Assembly (NCBI RefSeq): GCF_000241465.1
Contig: NZ_JH584235.1
Coordinates: forward strand, 542,305 to 606,304
DNA: 64,000 nt
Origin: Sphingomonas echinoides ATCC 14820
GTDB taxonomy: Bacteria; Pseudomonadota; Alphaproteobacteria; Sphingomonadales; Sphingomonadaceae
Direction: 5' to 3'
Of this stretch, positions 19,282 to 27,866 are shown in pieces. Under the pieces are notes generated by a model, which searched no databases, had not been told where the DNA came from, and was given only the letters and a program-made list of their open reading frames with translations. A program made the translations under genes and the position numbers. Position 1 is the stretch's first letter. Each line of letters begins with the position of its first letter.

Positions 19282-20777
19282 GACGTCATCTCCGCTTTCA
19301 GCGCCGCGCGATCGAGCTTGCCATTGGCGTTGCGCGGTAGCTCGGTGCGCCATGCATAGCGTGCAGGCTGCTGGAAACTTGGCAAATCGCGCCGCAGCCG
19401 CGCGCGCAAAGCGGCCTCTTGCGTGCCGTCCCCGCGCGCGACCACGATGATCGCTTGCCCAAGGCGCGGATCGGGCACGCCCAGCGCCACCGCCTCCGCC
19501 GTTTCGCCGCCCGCGACCACGGCTTCCTCGATCTCGGTCGGGCTGATGCGGTTGCCCGCGCTCTTGATCATCTCATCATCGCGCCCGACGAAGCGGAGCA
19601 GGCCGTCGCCATCGCGCACCACGGTATCGCCCGACCACACTGCCATGCCGCCCGATCGGGACCAGGCGGGTGCCGGACGGAAGCGCTCAGCGGTCCGTGC
19701 GGCATCCTGCCAATAGCCTTGCGCGACCAATGGCCCGGCATGGACGAGCTCGCCCGGCTCCCCCGCCGCCGCTGCAGTGCCATCCGATCGCACGACCATG
19801 ATCTCGGCAAAGGGAATCGCGCGGCCGATCGAGTCGGGATGGGCCGCGACCAACTCGGGCGCGAGATAGGTCGAGCGGAACGCCTCGGTCAGCCCGTACA
19901 TCGGATACAGATCGGCTTGCGGAAAGCGCGCGCGCAACCCCGCAACGAGCGGTGCGGTCAACGCGCCCCCCGAATTCGTCAAACGTTTCAAACGATTTGC
20001 TGTATCTTGTGGCCACTCGGCCTCAAGCACTTGCACCCACAAAGGCGGGACGCCAGCCACTGTGGTGGGCGCGAGGCGATCGACGGCCTTCACCACGTCC
20101 TTGGCGGTCAGATAATCGAGCGGCGCGTAGCTTGCCCCGGCGGCCCAGGTCGAGAAGAGCTGGTTCTGTCCATAATCGAAACTGAGCGGCAGCACGCCGA
20201 GCACCCGGTCCACAGAGGTAAGCTTCAAATAGTGCGCGACGCTGATCGCGCCCAGCCAGAGATTGGCATGGCTGAGCATCACGCCCTTGGGCCGCCCGGT
20301 CGATCCGGAGGTATAGAGGATCGCCGCGAGTGTGTCCGGATCGGCATTGCTGGCAGGCAGCGCCGCCTCAAGGCTTATGCTTTCTTCCAGGAAAAGGGCG
20401 CAATCCTCTGAAAGATCACCTTGTTCCAGCGTCGCACTCCGCCCCGCCTGCGTCACCAGTGCGACCGCGCCGCTATCCGCCAGGATATGCGCGACCTGTG
20501 CGCGCTTGAGCATCGGGTTGATCGGCACATGCACCAGACCGGCGCGCGGGGCCGCCATGGGTAGCACGCAGGCCAACCGCGTCTTGGGCAACCAGCTCGC
20601 CACCCGCGCGCCCGGCGGGTACCCCTGCCCGGCCAGCCATGCCGCCACTTGCCCGGTCAACCGCTCCAGCCCGGCAAAATCGAGCGTGCCGTGCCGGTCG
20701 ACCAAAGCCGGATCCGCTGCGCGTCCTCTCAGCGGCAGCGTGTCGATGGGGCGTGCTGTGGGGTCGAGCGCGATCAT
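19278..20777 (-). CDS. XrtA-associated acyl-CoA/AMP ligase
   Basis: This 499-aa ANL-superfamily adenylating enzyme has the P-loop YTSGSTGRPKGVM (about 152-164), A5 region MYGLTEAFRST, and the hinge/lysine region ending RNANGKLDR near the C-terminus. It likely activates a carboxylic acid for loading onto the small acyl carrier protein encoded divergently 115 bases away. It is the first gene of a two-gene minus-strand operon. Confidence 0.9.
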   Translation of the reverse strand: MIALDPTARPIDTLPLRGRAADPALVDRHGTLDFAGLERLTGQVAAWLAGQGYPPGARVASWLPKTRLACVLPMAAPRAGLVHVPINPMLKRAQVAHILADSGAVALVTQAGRSATLEQGDLSEDCALFLEESISLEAALPASNADPDTLAAILYTSGSTGRPKGVMLSHANLWLGAISVAHYLKLTSVDRVLGVLPLSFDYGQNQLFSTWAAGASYAPLDYLTAKDVVKAVDRLAPTTVAGVPPLWVQVLEAEWPQDTANRLKRLTNSGGALTAPLVAGLRARFPQADLYPMYGLTEAFRSTYLAPELVAAHPDSIGRAIPFAEIMVVRSDGTAAAAGEPGELVHAGPLVAQGYWQDAARTAERFRPAPAWSRSGGMAVWSGDTVVRDGDGLLRFVGRDDEMIKSAGNRISPTEIEEAVVAGGETAEAVALGVPDPRLGQAIIVVARGDGTQEAALRARLRRDLPSFQQPARYAWRTELPRNANGKLDRAALKAEMTS

Positions 20778-20891
20778 GCCTCTTGATAGCCGCCACCGCC
20801 CGGCTGTGAAGAGGAGTTGTCGGGCCGCTCTTGGCAGCGGACCGCCCAGTCTCTATCGCAGCGCACCATAACCCACCATTTGGGGCTCGCA

Positions 20892-21164
20892 GTGATTTCT
20901 GAAGATTACGATCGTATCGATGCCACGCTCCGTTCAACCCTGCGCGATGTGCTGGGCCTGAGCGAGACCCGTGCGGCAGCGCTAGATGCCGACACGCCGC
21001 TGTTCGGGGCGATGCCCGAGCTGGATTCGATGGCGGTGGCCGGGCTGCTGACCGAAATCGAAGAGCGGCTGGGCATCCTGATCGAGGATGACGAAATCGA
21101 TGGCGAGATGCTGGAAAGCTACGGCGCGCTGGTCCGGTTCGTCGCCACCAAGACGCGCCGCTAG
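20892..21164 (+). CDS. Acyl carrier protein, XrtA-associated
   Basis: This small acidic four-helix carrier of about 90 aa has the phosphopantetheine serine in PELDSMAV followed by LLTEIEERLGI. With the divergent AMP ligase it can form an acyl-activation and carrier pair. The GTG start at 20892 is chosen because it begins the conserved helix I; a TTG at 20817 would add 25 residues of non-conserved character. The promoter must lie in 20778-20891, shared with the divergent ligase. Confidence 0.82.
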   Translation: MISEDYDRIDATLRSTLRDVLGLSETRAAALDADTPLFGAMPELDSMAVAGLLTEIEERLGILIEDDEIDGEMLESYGALVRFVATKTRR

Positions 21165-21182
21165 CAATTCGATGAGCGCCGC

Positions 21183-21917
21183 TTGATCGCCTCGTATCAG
21201 GCAAGCGGCGGTCGGGAGGCCATGCTGCGCTTCGGGCCCGATCAAGGGCCGCTCGTCGCGGTCGCCCTGCCTTTGTTCGAAGACGCCAATCGCGTGCGTG
21301 GCTTTGCGGTCGCCATTTGCCGGGCGCTGGCGGCGCGCGGGGTAGCAACGGTATTGCCCGACCTTCCCGGCCAGGGCGAGAGCCTGGTGCCGCTGGAAAA
21401 CTGCGGCATCCTCGACATTGCCGATGGGTTCGATTGCGCGACCAAAGAGGCCTGGAACGCCAATCGCAGGCTTTATGGCGTGGCCTTGCGCAGTGGCGCG
21501 CTGCTCGACAAGCTCGCCTTGCTCGACGGGCGCTGGCATTTCGCACCGCAGGACGGCCCATCTGTCTTGCGCGACCTGAAGCGGATCAAGCAGGCGTCGC
21601 AGCCGCATATCAGGCTGTCGGATGCGGACTGGTATTTCGACCTCCAGGCACCGGCAGATCACCCCGACCCTCCGGTCGAAATCGCCGGGAACCTGATCTC
21701 CACCGCGCTGCTGACCGACCTATCCGTCTATGCCCCGTGGACGCCCGCAGATGGCGGCCCGGTGCGCATCGTGCGTCTCGACAGCGATCCAGCCCCTGCC
21801 GATCGCCATGTTCCGGGCACGGCGCTGTGGCGCCGCGCCGAGCCCGGCAATGACGTCACGCTGGCTCGGTTGCTCGCCGACGACATCGCCGACTGGATCG
21901 CGACATGCGAACGGTAA
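21183..21917 (+). CDS. XrtA-associated hydrolase 2-like protein
   Basis: This protein of about 244 aa has the alpha/beta hydrolase entry VAVALPLFEDANRVRGF and the strand-turn VLPDLPGQGES. It matches the second hydrolase usually paired with hydrolase 1 in XrtA loci. A clear GxSxG nucleophile elbow is not visible; the nearest candidate is GVALRSGA, so it may be degenerate or non-catalytic. The start is uncertain: TTG 21183 has no ribosome binding site, and ATG 21222 has GGGAGG only two bases away. Its end overlaps hydrolase 1 by 13 bases. Confidence 0.7.
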   Translation: MIASYQASGGREAMLRFGPDQGPLVAVALPLFEDANRVRGFAVAICRALAARGVATVLPDLPGQGESLVPLENCGILDIADGFDCATKEAWNANRRLYGVALRSGALLDKLALLDGRWHFAPQDGPSVLRDLKRIKQASQPHIRLSDADWYFDLQAPADHPDPPVEIAGNLISTALLTDLSVYAPWTPADGGPVRIVRLDSDPAPADRHVPGTALWRRAEPGNDVTLARLLADDIADWIATCER

Positions 21918-22699
21918 CCACCTTCGATTGCGCGGGCGAGACGCTGTTCGGCACGCTGGATACAGCCGCCGGCGAGACCGGCTTGTTGATCGTGTCGGGC
22001 GGCAATGAAATCCGCATCGGCGCGCATCGCGGCATGGCGCTACTCGCCCAGCGCCTCGCCGCGCACGGGGTGCCGGTGTTCCGCTTCGACCGTCGCGGCA
22101 TCGGCGATTCGACCGGCGAGAATGGCGGGTTCCGCACTTCAGGCCCCGATATCGCCAGCGCCGCCGCCGCCTTCCGCGCCCTATCCGGGATCGAACGGCT
22201 CGTGGCATTCGGCAATTGCGATGCGGCAACGGCCCTGGCCCTGTTCGGAGCGGAGGCTGCAATCGAGACGCTGATCCTCGCCAATCCGTGGCTGATCGAA
22301 CAGGATGACGCCCTTCCCCCCGCCGCCGCGATCCGCGCGCGCTATGCGGCCAAGCTCAGAAACCCACGCGAGTGGCTCAGGCTGCTCCAAGGGCAGGTCA
22401 ATTTGAAAAACCTATTCAAGGGATTGAACAAGGTTTTTCACAATGTGCCGAAGGGAAGCACGCCCCTCGCGACGGAGCTGCTCGACGCGTTAGCGACCTG
22501 GGGCGGTCGCGCAACGATCCTGCTGGCGCGCCGCGACAATACCGCCCTCGCCTTTGCGGACGCCGCGCGCGCGCACCAAGGCACGTTGCAAATGCTGTTC
22601 TGTGAAACCGACAGTCACAGCTTCGCCCATCCCCAGGATGCCGAGTGGCTCGAACAGCAGATCGTTGCCGCCCTGTCTCGCCTGCCAGAGGCGGGCTGA
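21905..22699 (+). CDS. XrtA-associated hydrolase 1
   Basis: This 264-aa alpha/beta hydrolase has LLIVSGGNEIRIGAHRG near the N-terminus, the strand RFDRRGIGDSTGE, and a late ETDSHSFAHPQD segment supplying the histidine. The nucleophile position reads FGNCDAA, so a cysteine seems to replace the usual serine. Family members occur only with exosortase A systems and may be thioesterases acting on the carrier-bound intermediate (inference). The gene ends three bases from the convergent trxB. Confidence 0.82.
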   Translation: MRTVTTFDCAGETLFGTLDTAAGETGLLIVSGGNEIRIGAHRGMALLAQRLAAHGVPVFRFDRRGIGDSTGENGGFRTSGPDIASAAAAFRALSGIERLVAFGNCDAATALALFGAEAAIETLILANPWLIEQDDALPPAAAIRARYAAKLRNPREWLRLLQGQVNLKNLFKGLNKVFHNVPKGSTPLATELLDALATWGGRATILLARRDNTALAFADAARAHQGTLQMLFCETDSHSFAHPQDAEWLEQQIVAALSRLPEAG

Positions 22700-22702
22700 A
22701 CC

Positions 22703-23668
22703 TTACTCCGCCGCCTCGGCCATTTCGAACTCGGCCTCGGCCAGGAAACGCTCGGCGTCCAGTGCCGCCATGCAGCCCGTGCCTGCCGCCGTCACGGCCT
22801 GGCGATACACCTTGTCCATCACATCGCCGCACGCGAACACACCGGGCACGCTGGTGCGGGTCGAGCCGGTCTCGACCCAGATGTAATGATCGGCATCGAG
22901 CTTCAAATGCCCACGGAACAATTCGGTCGCCGGATGATGGCCGATCGCGACGAAACCGCCCTCCGTATCAAGCCGTGACCGTTCGCCGGTGACGGTATCG
23001 ATCAGTTCGAGCGCGACGAGGCCGCTGGTGCCGCCGCCATCGACAAAGGAATCGACTTCCTTGTTCCACAGCACCGTGATGCCCTTGTGCGCGAACAGCC
23101 GCTCCTGAAGGATCTTCTCGGCGCGCAGCGAATCACGACGATGGATCAGCGTCACGTCGGGCGAATGGTTGGTGAGGTATAAAGCTTCCTCAACCGCAGT
23201 GTTGCCACCGCCGATCACCGCGACCTTCTTGCCGCGATAGAAAAAGCCGTCACAGGTGGCGCAAGCGCTGACGCCCTTGCCCTTCAGCGCCTCTTCGCTG
23301 TCGAGCCCAAGCCATTTGGCCTGTGCCCCCGTCGCGATGATGAGCACATCGCCTTCGTAAATATCGCCGCTATCGCCGACCAGGCGGAACGGGCGCTGGC
23401 TGAAATCGACCTCCACCACCGTGTCATACATCAGCGTGGTGCCGACATGCTCGGCCTGCTTCTGCATCTGCTCCATCAGCCAGGGGCCCTGGATGACGTC
23501 GGCGAAACCGGGATAATTTTCCACATCGGTGGTGGTCATCAACTGGCCGCCGGGCTGAATGCCCTGAACAAGGATCGGCTTCATCCCGGCCCGCGCGCCA
23601 TAGATGGCTGCGGAAAGACCGGCCGGGCCGGAGCCCAGAATCAACATGCGTGTCGTGTGGGTGGTCAT
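22703..23668 (-). CDS. trxB: Thioredoxin-disulfide reductase
   Basis: This 321-aa flavoprotein reduces thioredoxin with NADPH. The FAD-binding GSGPAGLSAAIYGARAG is at 12-28, the redox-active pair is CATC at 136-139, and the NADPH loop is GGGNTAVEEA. A second FAD motif with FACGDV lies near the C-terminus. Length and motif order match bacterial low-molecular-weight TrxB, so this is a confident housekeeping assignment. Confidence 0.96.
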   Translation of the reverse strand: MTTHTTRMLILGSGPAGLSAAIYGARAGMKPILVQGIQPGGQLMTTTDVENYPGFADVIQGPWLMEQMQKQAEHVGTTLMYDTVVEVDFSQRPFRLVGDSGDIYEGDVLIIATGAQAKWLGLDSEEALKGKGVSACATCDGFFYRGKKVAVIGGGNTAVEEALYLTNHSPDVTLIHRRDSLRAEKILQERLFAHKGITVLWNKEVDSFVDGGGTSGLVALELIDTVTGERSRLDTEGGFVAIGHHPATELFRGHLKLDADHYIWVETGSTRTSVPGVFACGDVMDKVYRQAVTAAGTGCMAALDAERFLAEAEFEMAEAAE

Positions 23669-23771
23669 GGTCGCTTTCGTCCTGTCGGCCCGCCGCCTCT
23701 AGGGCAGCGACAGGCCGACTGGCAACATGGTGGGTAGGCGGCGGCGCGCAAGAGGCCCGCCGCCAGATCGA

Positions 23772-24152
23772 TCAGGCCGGAATCCGGTACATGGCGCACA
23801 GTTTGTTGCCAGCCGGATCGCGCAGATAGGCCAGATACAGCTTCACCACCCCACCATCGCGGATGCCGGGGTCCTCCTCGATCGGCGTGCCGCCCGCCGC
23901 GATGCCGGCCGCGTGCCACGCATCGACTTGCTCGGGCGACTGTGCGGCGAAACCGATCGTCCCGCCATTGGCGTGGCACGCTGGCTCGCCGTTAATGGGC
24001 TTGGTGACCAGGAACATGCTGCCATTGTGCATGTAGAAAATACGACCATTATTGTCGGAACCGTGCCGCGCGCCGAGCGCGCCGAGCGTCGCGTCGTAAA
24101 ATGTGCGCGAGGCTTCCAGATCATTCGATCCGACCATGACGTGACTGAACAT
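23772..24152 (-). CDS. VOC-family (glyoxalase-like) protein
   Basis: This 126-aa protein has the vicinal-oxygen-chelate pattern: HVMVGSNDLEASRTFYDATLGALG at the start and YLRDPAGNKLCAMY at the end. These are small metalloproteins with varied roles (glyoxalase, dioxygenase, resistance), and the substrate cannot be told. GAGGGAG precedes the ATG. It is the last recognisably core gene before the unusual region leading to the prophage. Confidence 0.8.
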   Translation of the reverse strand: MFSHVMVGSNDLEASRTFYDATLGALGARHGSDNNGRIFYMHNGSMFLVTKPINGEPACHANGGTIGFAAQSPEQVDAWHAAGIAAGGTPIEEDPGIRDGGVVKLYLAYLRDPAGNKLCAMYRIPA

Positions 24153-24485
24153 AGCTGCTCCCTCTTCCAGGCTGCGCCGCGCTTGATCGGCGGCGTCACG
24201 TCGGCCGCTAGCGCATTCGTTCGGGCTGGGAAACCGTAGATCGGTGCAGATCTGGTCGCGAGTGGTAGCGAAGGACCGCTACCAACGTAATCACCCCGCG
24301 CGCTCCATAATGACCTGAGGCCGCCACGCCCCCCTAGGCGGCCGGCCACCGCCCCCAGCCTACCGCGAGGCCCCCCGTAGCCGGACCACCGTCCAGCCAC
24401 ATCCTCCGCACGTTCGGCGTCGAAGCGAGTGCGCTTCTGGCGACGGTTTTGTGCGTCCTTTGATTTCGAGCCTGGGGGCCGAACG
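24153..24485. other. Non-coding stretch before the prophage-side genes
   Basis: No gene is supported in these 333 bases. It holds the VOC leader, a perfect 8-bp inverted repeat TGGTAGCG-N6-CGCTACCA (24263-24284) that could be an operator or hairpin, and a C-rich stretch around 24320-24400. No tRNA cloverleaf was found. Confidence 0.5.
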
Positions 24486-25271
24486 ATGCATCGTTCCAGA
24501 ACATCAAAAAGCGGGCCGACCCGCGTCCGCAAAAACGAGCGCGGCGTGAACCGCATCCATCGCAGAACCTTCGACATCGACAGCGCAGAGGCGAAGAAGC
24601 ATGCCCCTCTAGGTGACGACGGCTCCTTCGAGAGCTCGGAAATGATGCGCCAGGCGCTCCTGGAGACGGTCACCGAGGTGCGCCGAACGACCGCACAGAC
24701 CACGCGCTACGGCCAGGGCATCATCACCAGAGTCGGCGAAGCCGCCATGCGGACGCTCTTCAACCCTAAACACGGCTTCGATCATTTCACCGGGACAAAC
24801 GACCTGGCGAACAGTCAGATCGCCAAGCACGGCATCTTTTGCATGCGCCAATGGCAGCGCGTGAAACCGGTCCTGGAATCGCTCGGCTTAATCTCATTCG
24901 TCCATCGCTCGATCCCCACCGGCCTCGGCAAAGCGCCGGGGGTAGAGCAGCATATCCAGATCTCGGATCTGTACTGGTTTTCTCCCGCCAACCTGGTGCC
25001 GTGGGTGAAAGAGATCTTCGACACGGTGCATGCGCGGATCAAGGCAAAGTGGCTCGATCGCGAAAAGGGCAAGCCACGCGTCCGGCGGCCGCTGGTGAAG
25101 CGTGACAGGCCGCACTGCCGCATCCCGGCGCTGCTGAACCCCATCGGCTGGGCGCGCGCCAAGGCCGCCGAGGCAGCCGCACACATGCATCCAGTCGCGA
25201 CCTACGAAAGCGAAGAAGCGAGGGCCATCGCATTTGCCACCGAATGGGCTCGCGCAACCATACCGGGGTGA
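24486..25271 (+). CDS. Unrecognised protein, possible wHTH/replication-initiator-like
   Basis: This 261-aa basic protein is not recognised with confidence. The central part (about 70-160) reads like winged-helix or replication-initiator segments: a helix ending GEAAMRTLF, an HTH-like NDLANSQIAKHGIFCMRQWQRVKPVLESLGLI, then a beta-wing. The C-terminal third is Lys/Arg-rich with a cysteine/histidine pair. The start is ATG 24486; an in-frame GTG at 24429 is possible. It lies next to the integrase and is followed by an intrinsic terminator, so it may belong to an older mobile element (inference). Confidence 0.55.
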   Translation: MHRSRTSKSGPTRVRKNERGVNRIHRRTFDIDSAEAKKHAPLGDDGSFESSEMMRQALLETVTEVRRTTAQTTRYGQGIITRVGEAAMRTLFNPKHGFDHFTGTNDLANSQIAKHGIFCMRQWQRVKPVLESLGLISFVHRSIPTGLGKAPGVEQHIQISDLYWFSPANLVPWVKEIFDTVHARIKAKWLDREKGKPRVRRPLVKRDRPHCRIPALLNPIGWARAKAAEAAAHMHPVATYESEEARAIAFATEWARATIPG

Positions 25272-25379
25272 CATTCTGGCGGAGCCCACTGGCTCTACAG
25301 GTTTTAGATTTAAAGGAGTCGCTGCGCGACGCGTTAATTTGATCCCCACCCCGCGCTGAAAGCGCCAGAACAGCCGTAA

Positions 25380-25411
25380 CCCGACCGCCTAGCTTGGCTG
25401 TCGGGCTTTTG
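25380..25411 (+). terminator. Rho-independent terminator
   Basis: A stem CCCGACCGCC / GGCTGTCGGG (one mismatch, loop TAGCTT) is followed by CTTTT. It lies 109 bases after the unrecognised plus-strand gene and 100 bases from the convergent integrase stop, so it probably ends the former transcript. It also lies within the likely left-attachment interval. Confidence 0.75.
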
Positions 25412-25511
25412 TGCTATCGAGTGGGGAGAGCACGAACCGTGCCACCCTGCCCCCGGAGCGTGGCGCGTTGTGCGCGGTCGGAAAGGGCGCGATCCTCGAG
25501 ACCGACGACGA

Positions 25512-26699
25512 TTATCCGATCAGGACCTCGGCCCATTCCTCAAGCAACGCGCGACGCGCCGAGAGATGTTCGGCGCGGTTATAGGCGCGCTCCACCTTTT
25601 TCATGTCCTTTGGTACGTGGCCTAGCGTGCGGTCGATATCGGCGCGACATTCCGGCCGCCGCTCGTTCATGACGGTGGAGAAACTGGCGCGCCAGCCATG
25701 TGGGACGTGGCGGCCACCGAAGCCCGCGCGGACATAGAGCTCGCCGATCGCGCCGGCACCAATTGGTTGAGCGCCAGCCCGCCCGGGAAAGACGAAGCTC
25801 GATGGTTCGCCCGGCACCGCCATTCTCGCGCGCACCGCGCGCAAAATCGCAGCGGCGGGCGCGGAAAGCGGCACGATATGATCATTGGCGGGGTCGCGCT
25901 TATTTGCCGCACCGAGTTTCATCCGCGCCGCCGGCACGCGCCAGATCGGCGCATCGCCTTCGAGGTCCTCGACTTCGCACCATTCCATGCCGCGCAGCGC
26001 CGCCAGGCGCACGGCGGTCAGCGCCAGGAAGCGCGACGCCTGTCGCAGGATCGGCGCGGCATCGAGCGCGTCGACTTTGGCGACGAGCGCGCGCAGCTCG
26101 GCAACCTCGACCAGCGCGGCCTGGCGGCCGCTTGCTGGCGCGGCCGCGAGCGCTTCGCGGACGTCGGCCGGATTGTCGATCGACGTCCAGCCCTTGGCGC
26201 GCGCGAACTCGAACACCGCCTCGATCCGCTGGCGCAACCGCCGCGCCGTCTCGATCGCGCCGCGCGCCTCGACGCGCTCGAGCACATCGAGCACCATGGG
26301 CCGTGTGATCGATCCAAGCGCGATCGCGCCGATCGCGGCGAACGCGTCGCGCTCGAGGCTTTCGATCACGTCGACGGCGTGCACCGGCGACCAGCCCAAC
26401 GCGCGATGCGCATGCCACGCCCGCGCCGCGCCCTCAAAGCTGGTGACGGCGGACGCGTCCGGCCGAGGATCCTCGCCGCGCGCAATCGCCGCGCGCGCCA
26501 CGTCGCGCCTGGCGCGAGCTTCGGCAAGCGAGATCGCGCCAAAGGTCAACGTCTGCTCGCGCCCGTCCTGGTCGCGATAGCGCATCCGGAAGGATTTGGT
26601 GCCGGTGGGCGCGACATGGAGATAGAGCCCCTGCCCATCCGTCCTCTTATAGGCGCGCGGCTTCGGCTGCGCGGCTAGCACCGCAGCGTTGGTTAGCAT
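25512..26699 (-). CDS. Tyrosine recombinase (P4-type prophage integrase)
   Basis: This 395-aa integrase has an N-terminal Arm-DNA-binding domain (DUF4102-like, YKRTDGQGLYLHVAPTGTKSF), a core-binding domain at about 85-185 and a C-terminal catalytic domain. Catalytic residues are R231 in LTAVRLAALRG, H334 and R337 in HGWR, H361 in LGH and Y373 in RAYNRAEHL. It should integrate or excise an element whose attachment site lies just beyond its stop (about 25272-25511), though no tRNA is visible there. A second, unrelated recombinase lies at the other end of the prophage. Confidence 0.93.
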   Translation of the reverse strand: MLTNAAVLAAQPKPRAYKRTDGQGLYLHVAPTGTKSFRMRYRDQDGREQTLTFGAISLAEARARRDVARAAIARGEDPRPDASAVTSFEGAARAWHAHRALGWSPVHAVDVIESLERDAFAAIGAIALGSITRPMVLDVLERVEARGAIETARRLRQRIEAVFEFARAKGWTSIDNPADVREALAAAPASGRQAALVEVAELRALVAKVDALDAAPILRQASRFLALTAVRLAALRGMEWCEVEDLEGDAPIWRVPAARMKLGAANKRDPANDHIVPLSAPAAAILRAVRARMAVPGEPSSFVFPGRAGAQPIGAGAIGELYVRAGFGGRHVPHGWRASFSTVMNERRPECRADIDRTLGHVPKDMKKVERAYNRAEHLSARRALLEEWAEVLIG

Positions 26700-26728
26700 A
26701 TGATGCTCCTGGAGACTGGAGTTTTGCG

Positions 26729-27148
26729 ATGGAAGATCATGGGCTCGGCGCGGCCATGACGATGGCGCGGATAGTGTTTGAGCAATCGAGCCGGCGGTCC
26801 GGCCGAACTGAAGGGTTGCTGCAGCGCGCGCGCGCTGGCGACGTCATTGTCGTCATCGCCCCGCGCGAAAGGATGCGGCTCGAGCGTAAGTTGAAAGAGA
26901 TGGGGAAGGCCGACATCAAGGTCGTGGTGATGACGCCTGACCGAAACCCGATGGAACGCGGTGGGACGAACCCTAAGGGCGCAACCCTATTCGATCACAC
27001 GTGGATCGAAGCGTGGTGGACGCGGAAAATTCAAGCGATTCGGGACGAGCTCGAGCTAATCGAAAAGGCGATGTCGACCGAACCGCCGCCGCCGATCAGT
27101 GAGAACGACATGGCTTGGCGCTTTTCTAATTTCGCGTATCTGCCGTGA
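26729..27148 (+). CDS. Hypothetical protein, integrase-divergent
   Basis: This 139-aa protein is not recognised. Its middle section looks like an alpha/beta domain with a beta strand IVVIAPRERMRLERKLKEMG followed by KVVVMTPDRNP. A tryptophan-rich helix (WIEAWWTRKI) and a negatively charged helix follow. Base composition is lower in GC than neighbouring phage genes, consistent with accessory cargo. It overlaps the next gene by four bases and lies 29 bases from the divergent integrase start. Confidence 0.6.
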   Translation: MEDHGLGAAMTMARIVFEQSSRRSGRTEGLLQRARAGDVIVVIAPRERMRLERKLKEMGKADIKVVVMTPDRNPMERGGTNPKGATLFDHTWIEAWWTRKIQAIRDELELIEKAMSTEPPPPISENDMAWRFSNFAYLP

Positions 27149-27501
27149 GCACTGTGGCCGAGGACCTCGCCTGGCTGGAAGAGCACGCGTTCGAGTGCAC
27201 CGTCATGATGAATAATCATCGTTCGAACTTTGATACGGTCGCCCAGTTAGTCGCCGACGGCGAGATTGACGACGAGGACTGGACGGATCCCCCAGCGAAA
27301 ACGAACGCGATCACCACGAACCGTTTGGTCGAGGTGATCGTCTATCCGTGCGGTTCGGTCAGCTCATTCGCCATATACGGCACGGATCTGGCGGTGGTGA
27401 TCGCTTCGGCGCGCGAACATTGCGCGGGCGAACAGGCGCGGTGGCGGAACAACGGCATGGTGCCGCTTCACCAGCGGCCAGACGTTGAAAGCGCTGCTTA
27501 A
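27145..27501 (+). CDS. Hypothetical protein
   Basis: This 118-aa acidic protein starts at a GTG that overlaps the preceding stop (GTGA), implying coupled translation. It has a mixed alpha/beta pattern with the segment LVEVIVYPCGSVSSFAIYG. No family is recognised. It forms a small plus-strand cargo cluster with its two neighbours next to the integrase. Confidence 0.6.
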   Translation: MSTVAEDLAWLEEHAFECTVMMNNHRSNFDTVAQLVADGEIDDEDWTDPPAKTNAITTNRLVEVIVYPCGSVSSFAIYGTDLAVVIASAREHCAGEQARWRNNGMVPLHQRPDVESAA

Positions 27502-27527
27502 TCGCCGAAGCAACGGAGGCACCCACG

Positions 27528-27737
27528 ATGCGAAAGATGAAATCTGAGGTGCTGCGCAGATCGTTGCGGCTAGGTGGCCCGAGAGCATGGCAGCTTTACA
27601 AAGCCGCCTATGCGCTGCGTTGCGCGGCCGATGAGGTCAGCGACGAAGGCATTGGCGAGACGGTGCTCGCGCAGCAACTGCTCGAGCAGGCTGGTCGCTT
27701 GGATCAACGGCGTCGGCGGCTCATAAGGAAAGGATAG
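27528..27737 (+). CDS. Small basic hypothetical protein
   Basis: This 69-aa, mostly helical, basic protein is preceded by the ribosome binding site ACGGAGG. It is not recognised. It is the last gene of the plus-strand trio and is followed by a terminator-like hairpin at 27793-27813. Confidence 0.55.
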   Translation: MRKMKSEVLRRSLRLGGPRAWQLYKAAYALRCAADEVSDEGIGETVLAQQLLEQAGRLDQRRRRLIRKG

Positions 27738-27792
27738 ACACATAATTTAATGTGTGAGCGGCCGGAGGCACCCTCCGCCCCGGTTGCTACGG

Positions 27793-27813
27793 CCCGCAGA
27801 AAACTGCGGGTTT
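27793..27813 (+). terminator. Terminator-like hairpin
   Basis: A perfect 7-bp stem CCCGCAG-AAAA-CTGCGGG is followed by TTT. It can end transcription of the plus-strand cargo genes and lies between convergent transcripts. A palindrome GGGTAT-G-ATACCC follows at 27828-27840. Confidence 0.6.
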
Positions 27814-27866
27814 CGGGATCGAGAACGGGTATGATACCCACTCTCAAAAGCCCGATACCCGCACGA

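Noticed and set aside
20473..21561. Minus-strand frame upstream of the ligase
   Set aside because: It covers the carrier-protein and hydrolase genes in antisense; the product is Arg/Ala/Pro-rich without domains.
24153..25511. tRNA gene as integration site
   Set aside because: I looked for a T-arm GTTCGA core and cloverleaf pairing on both strands and saw none that folds.
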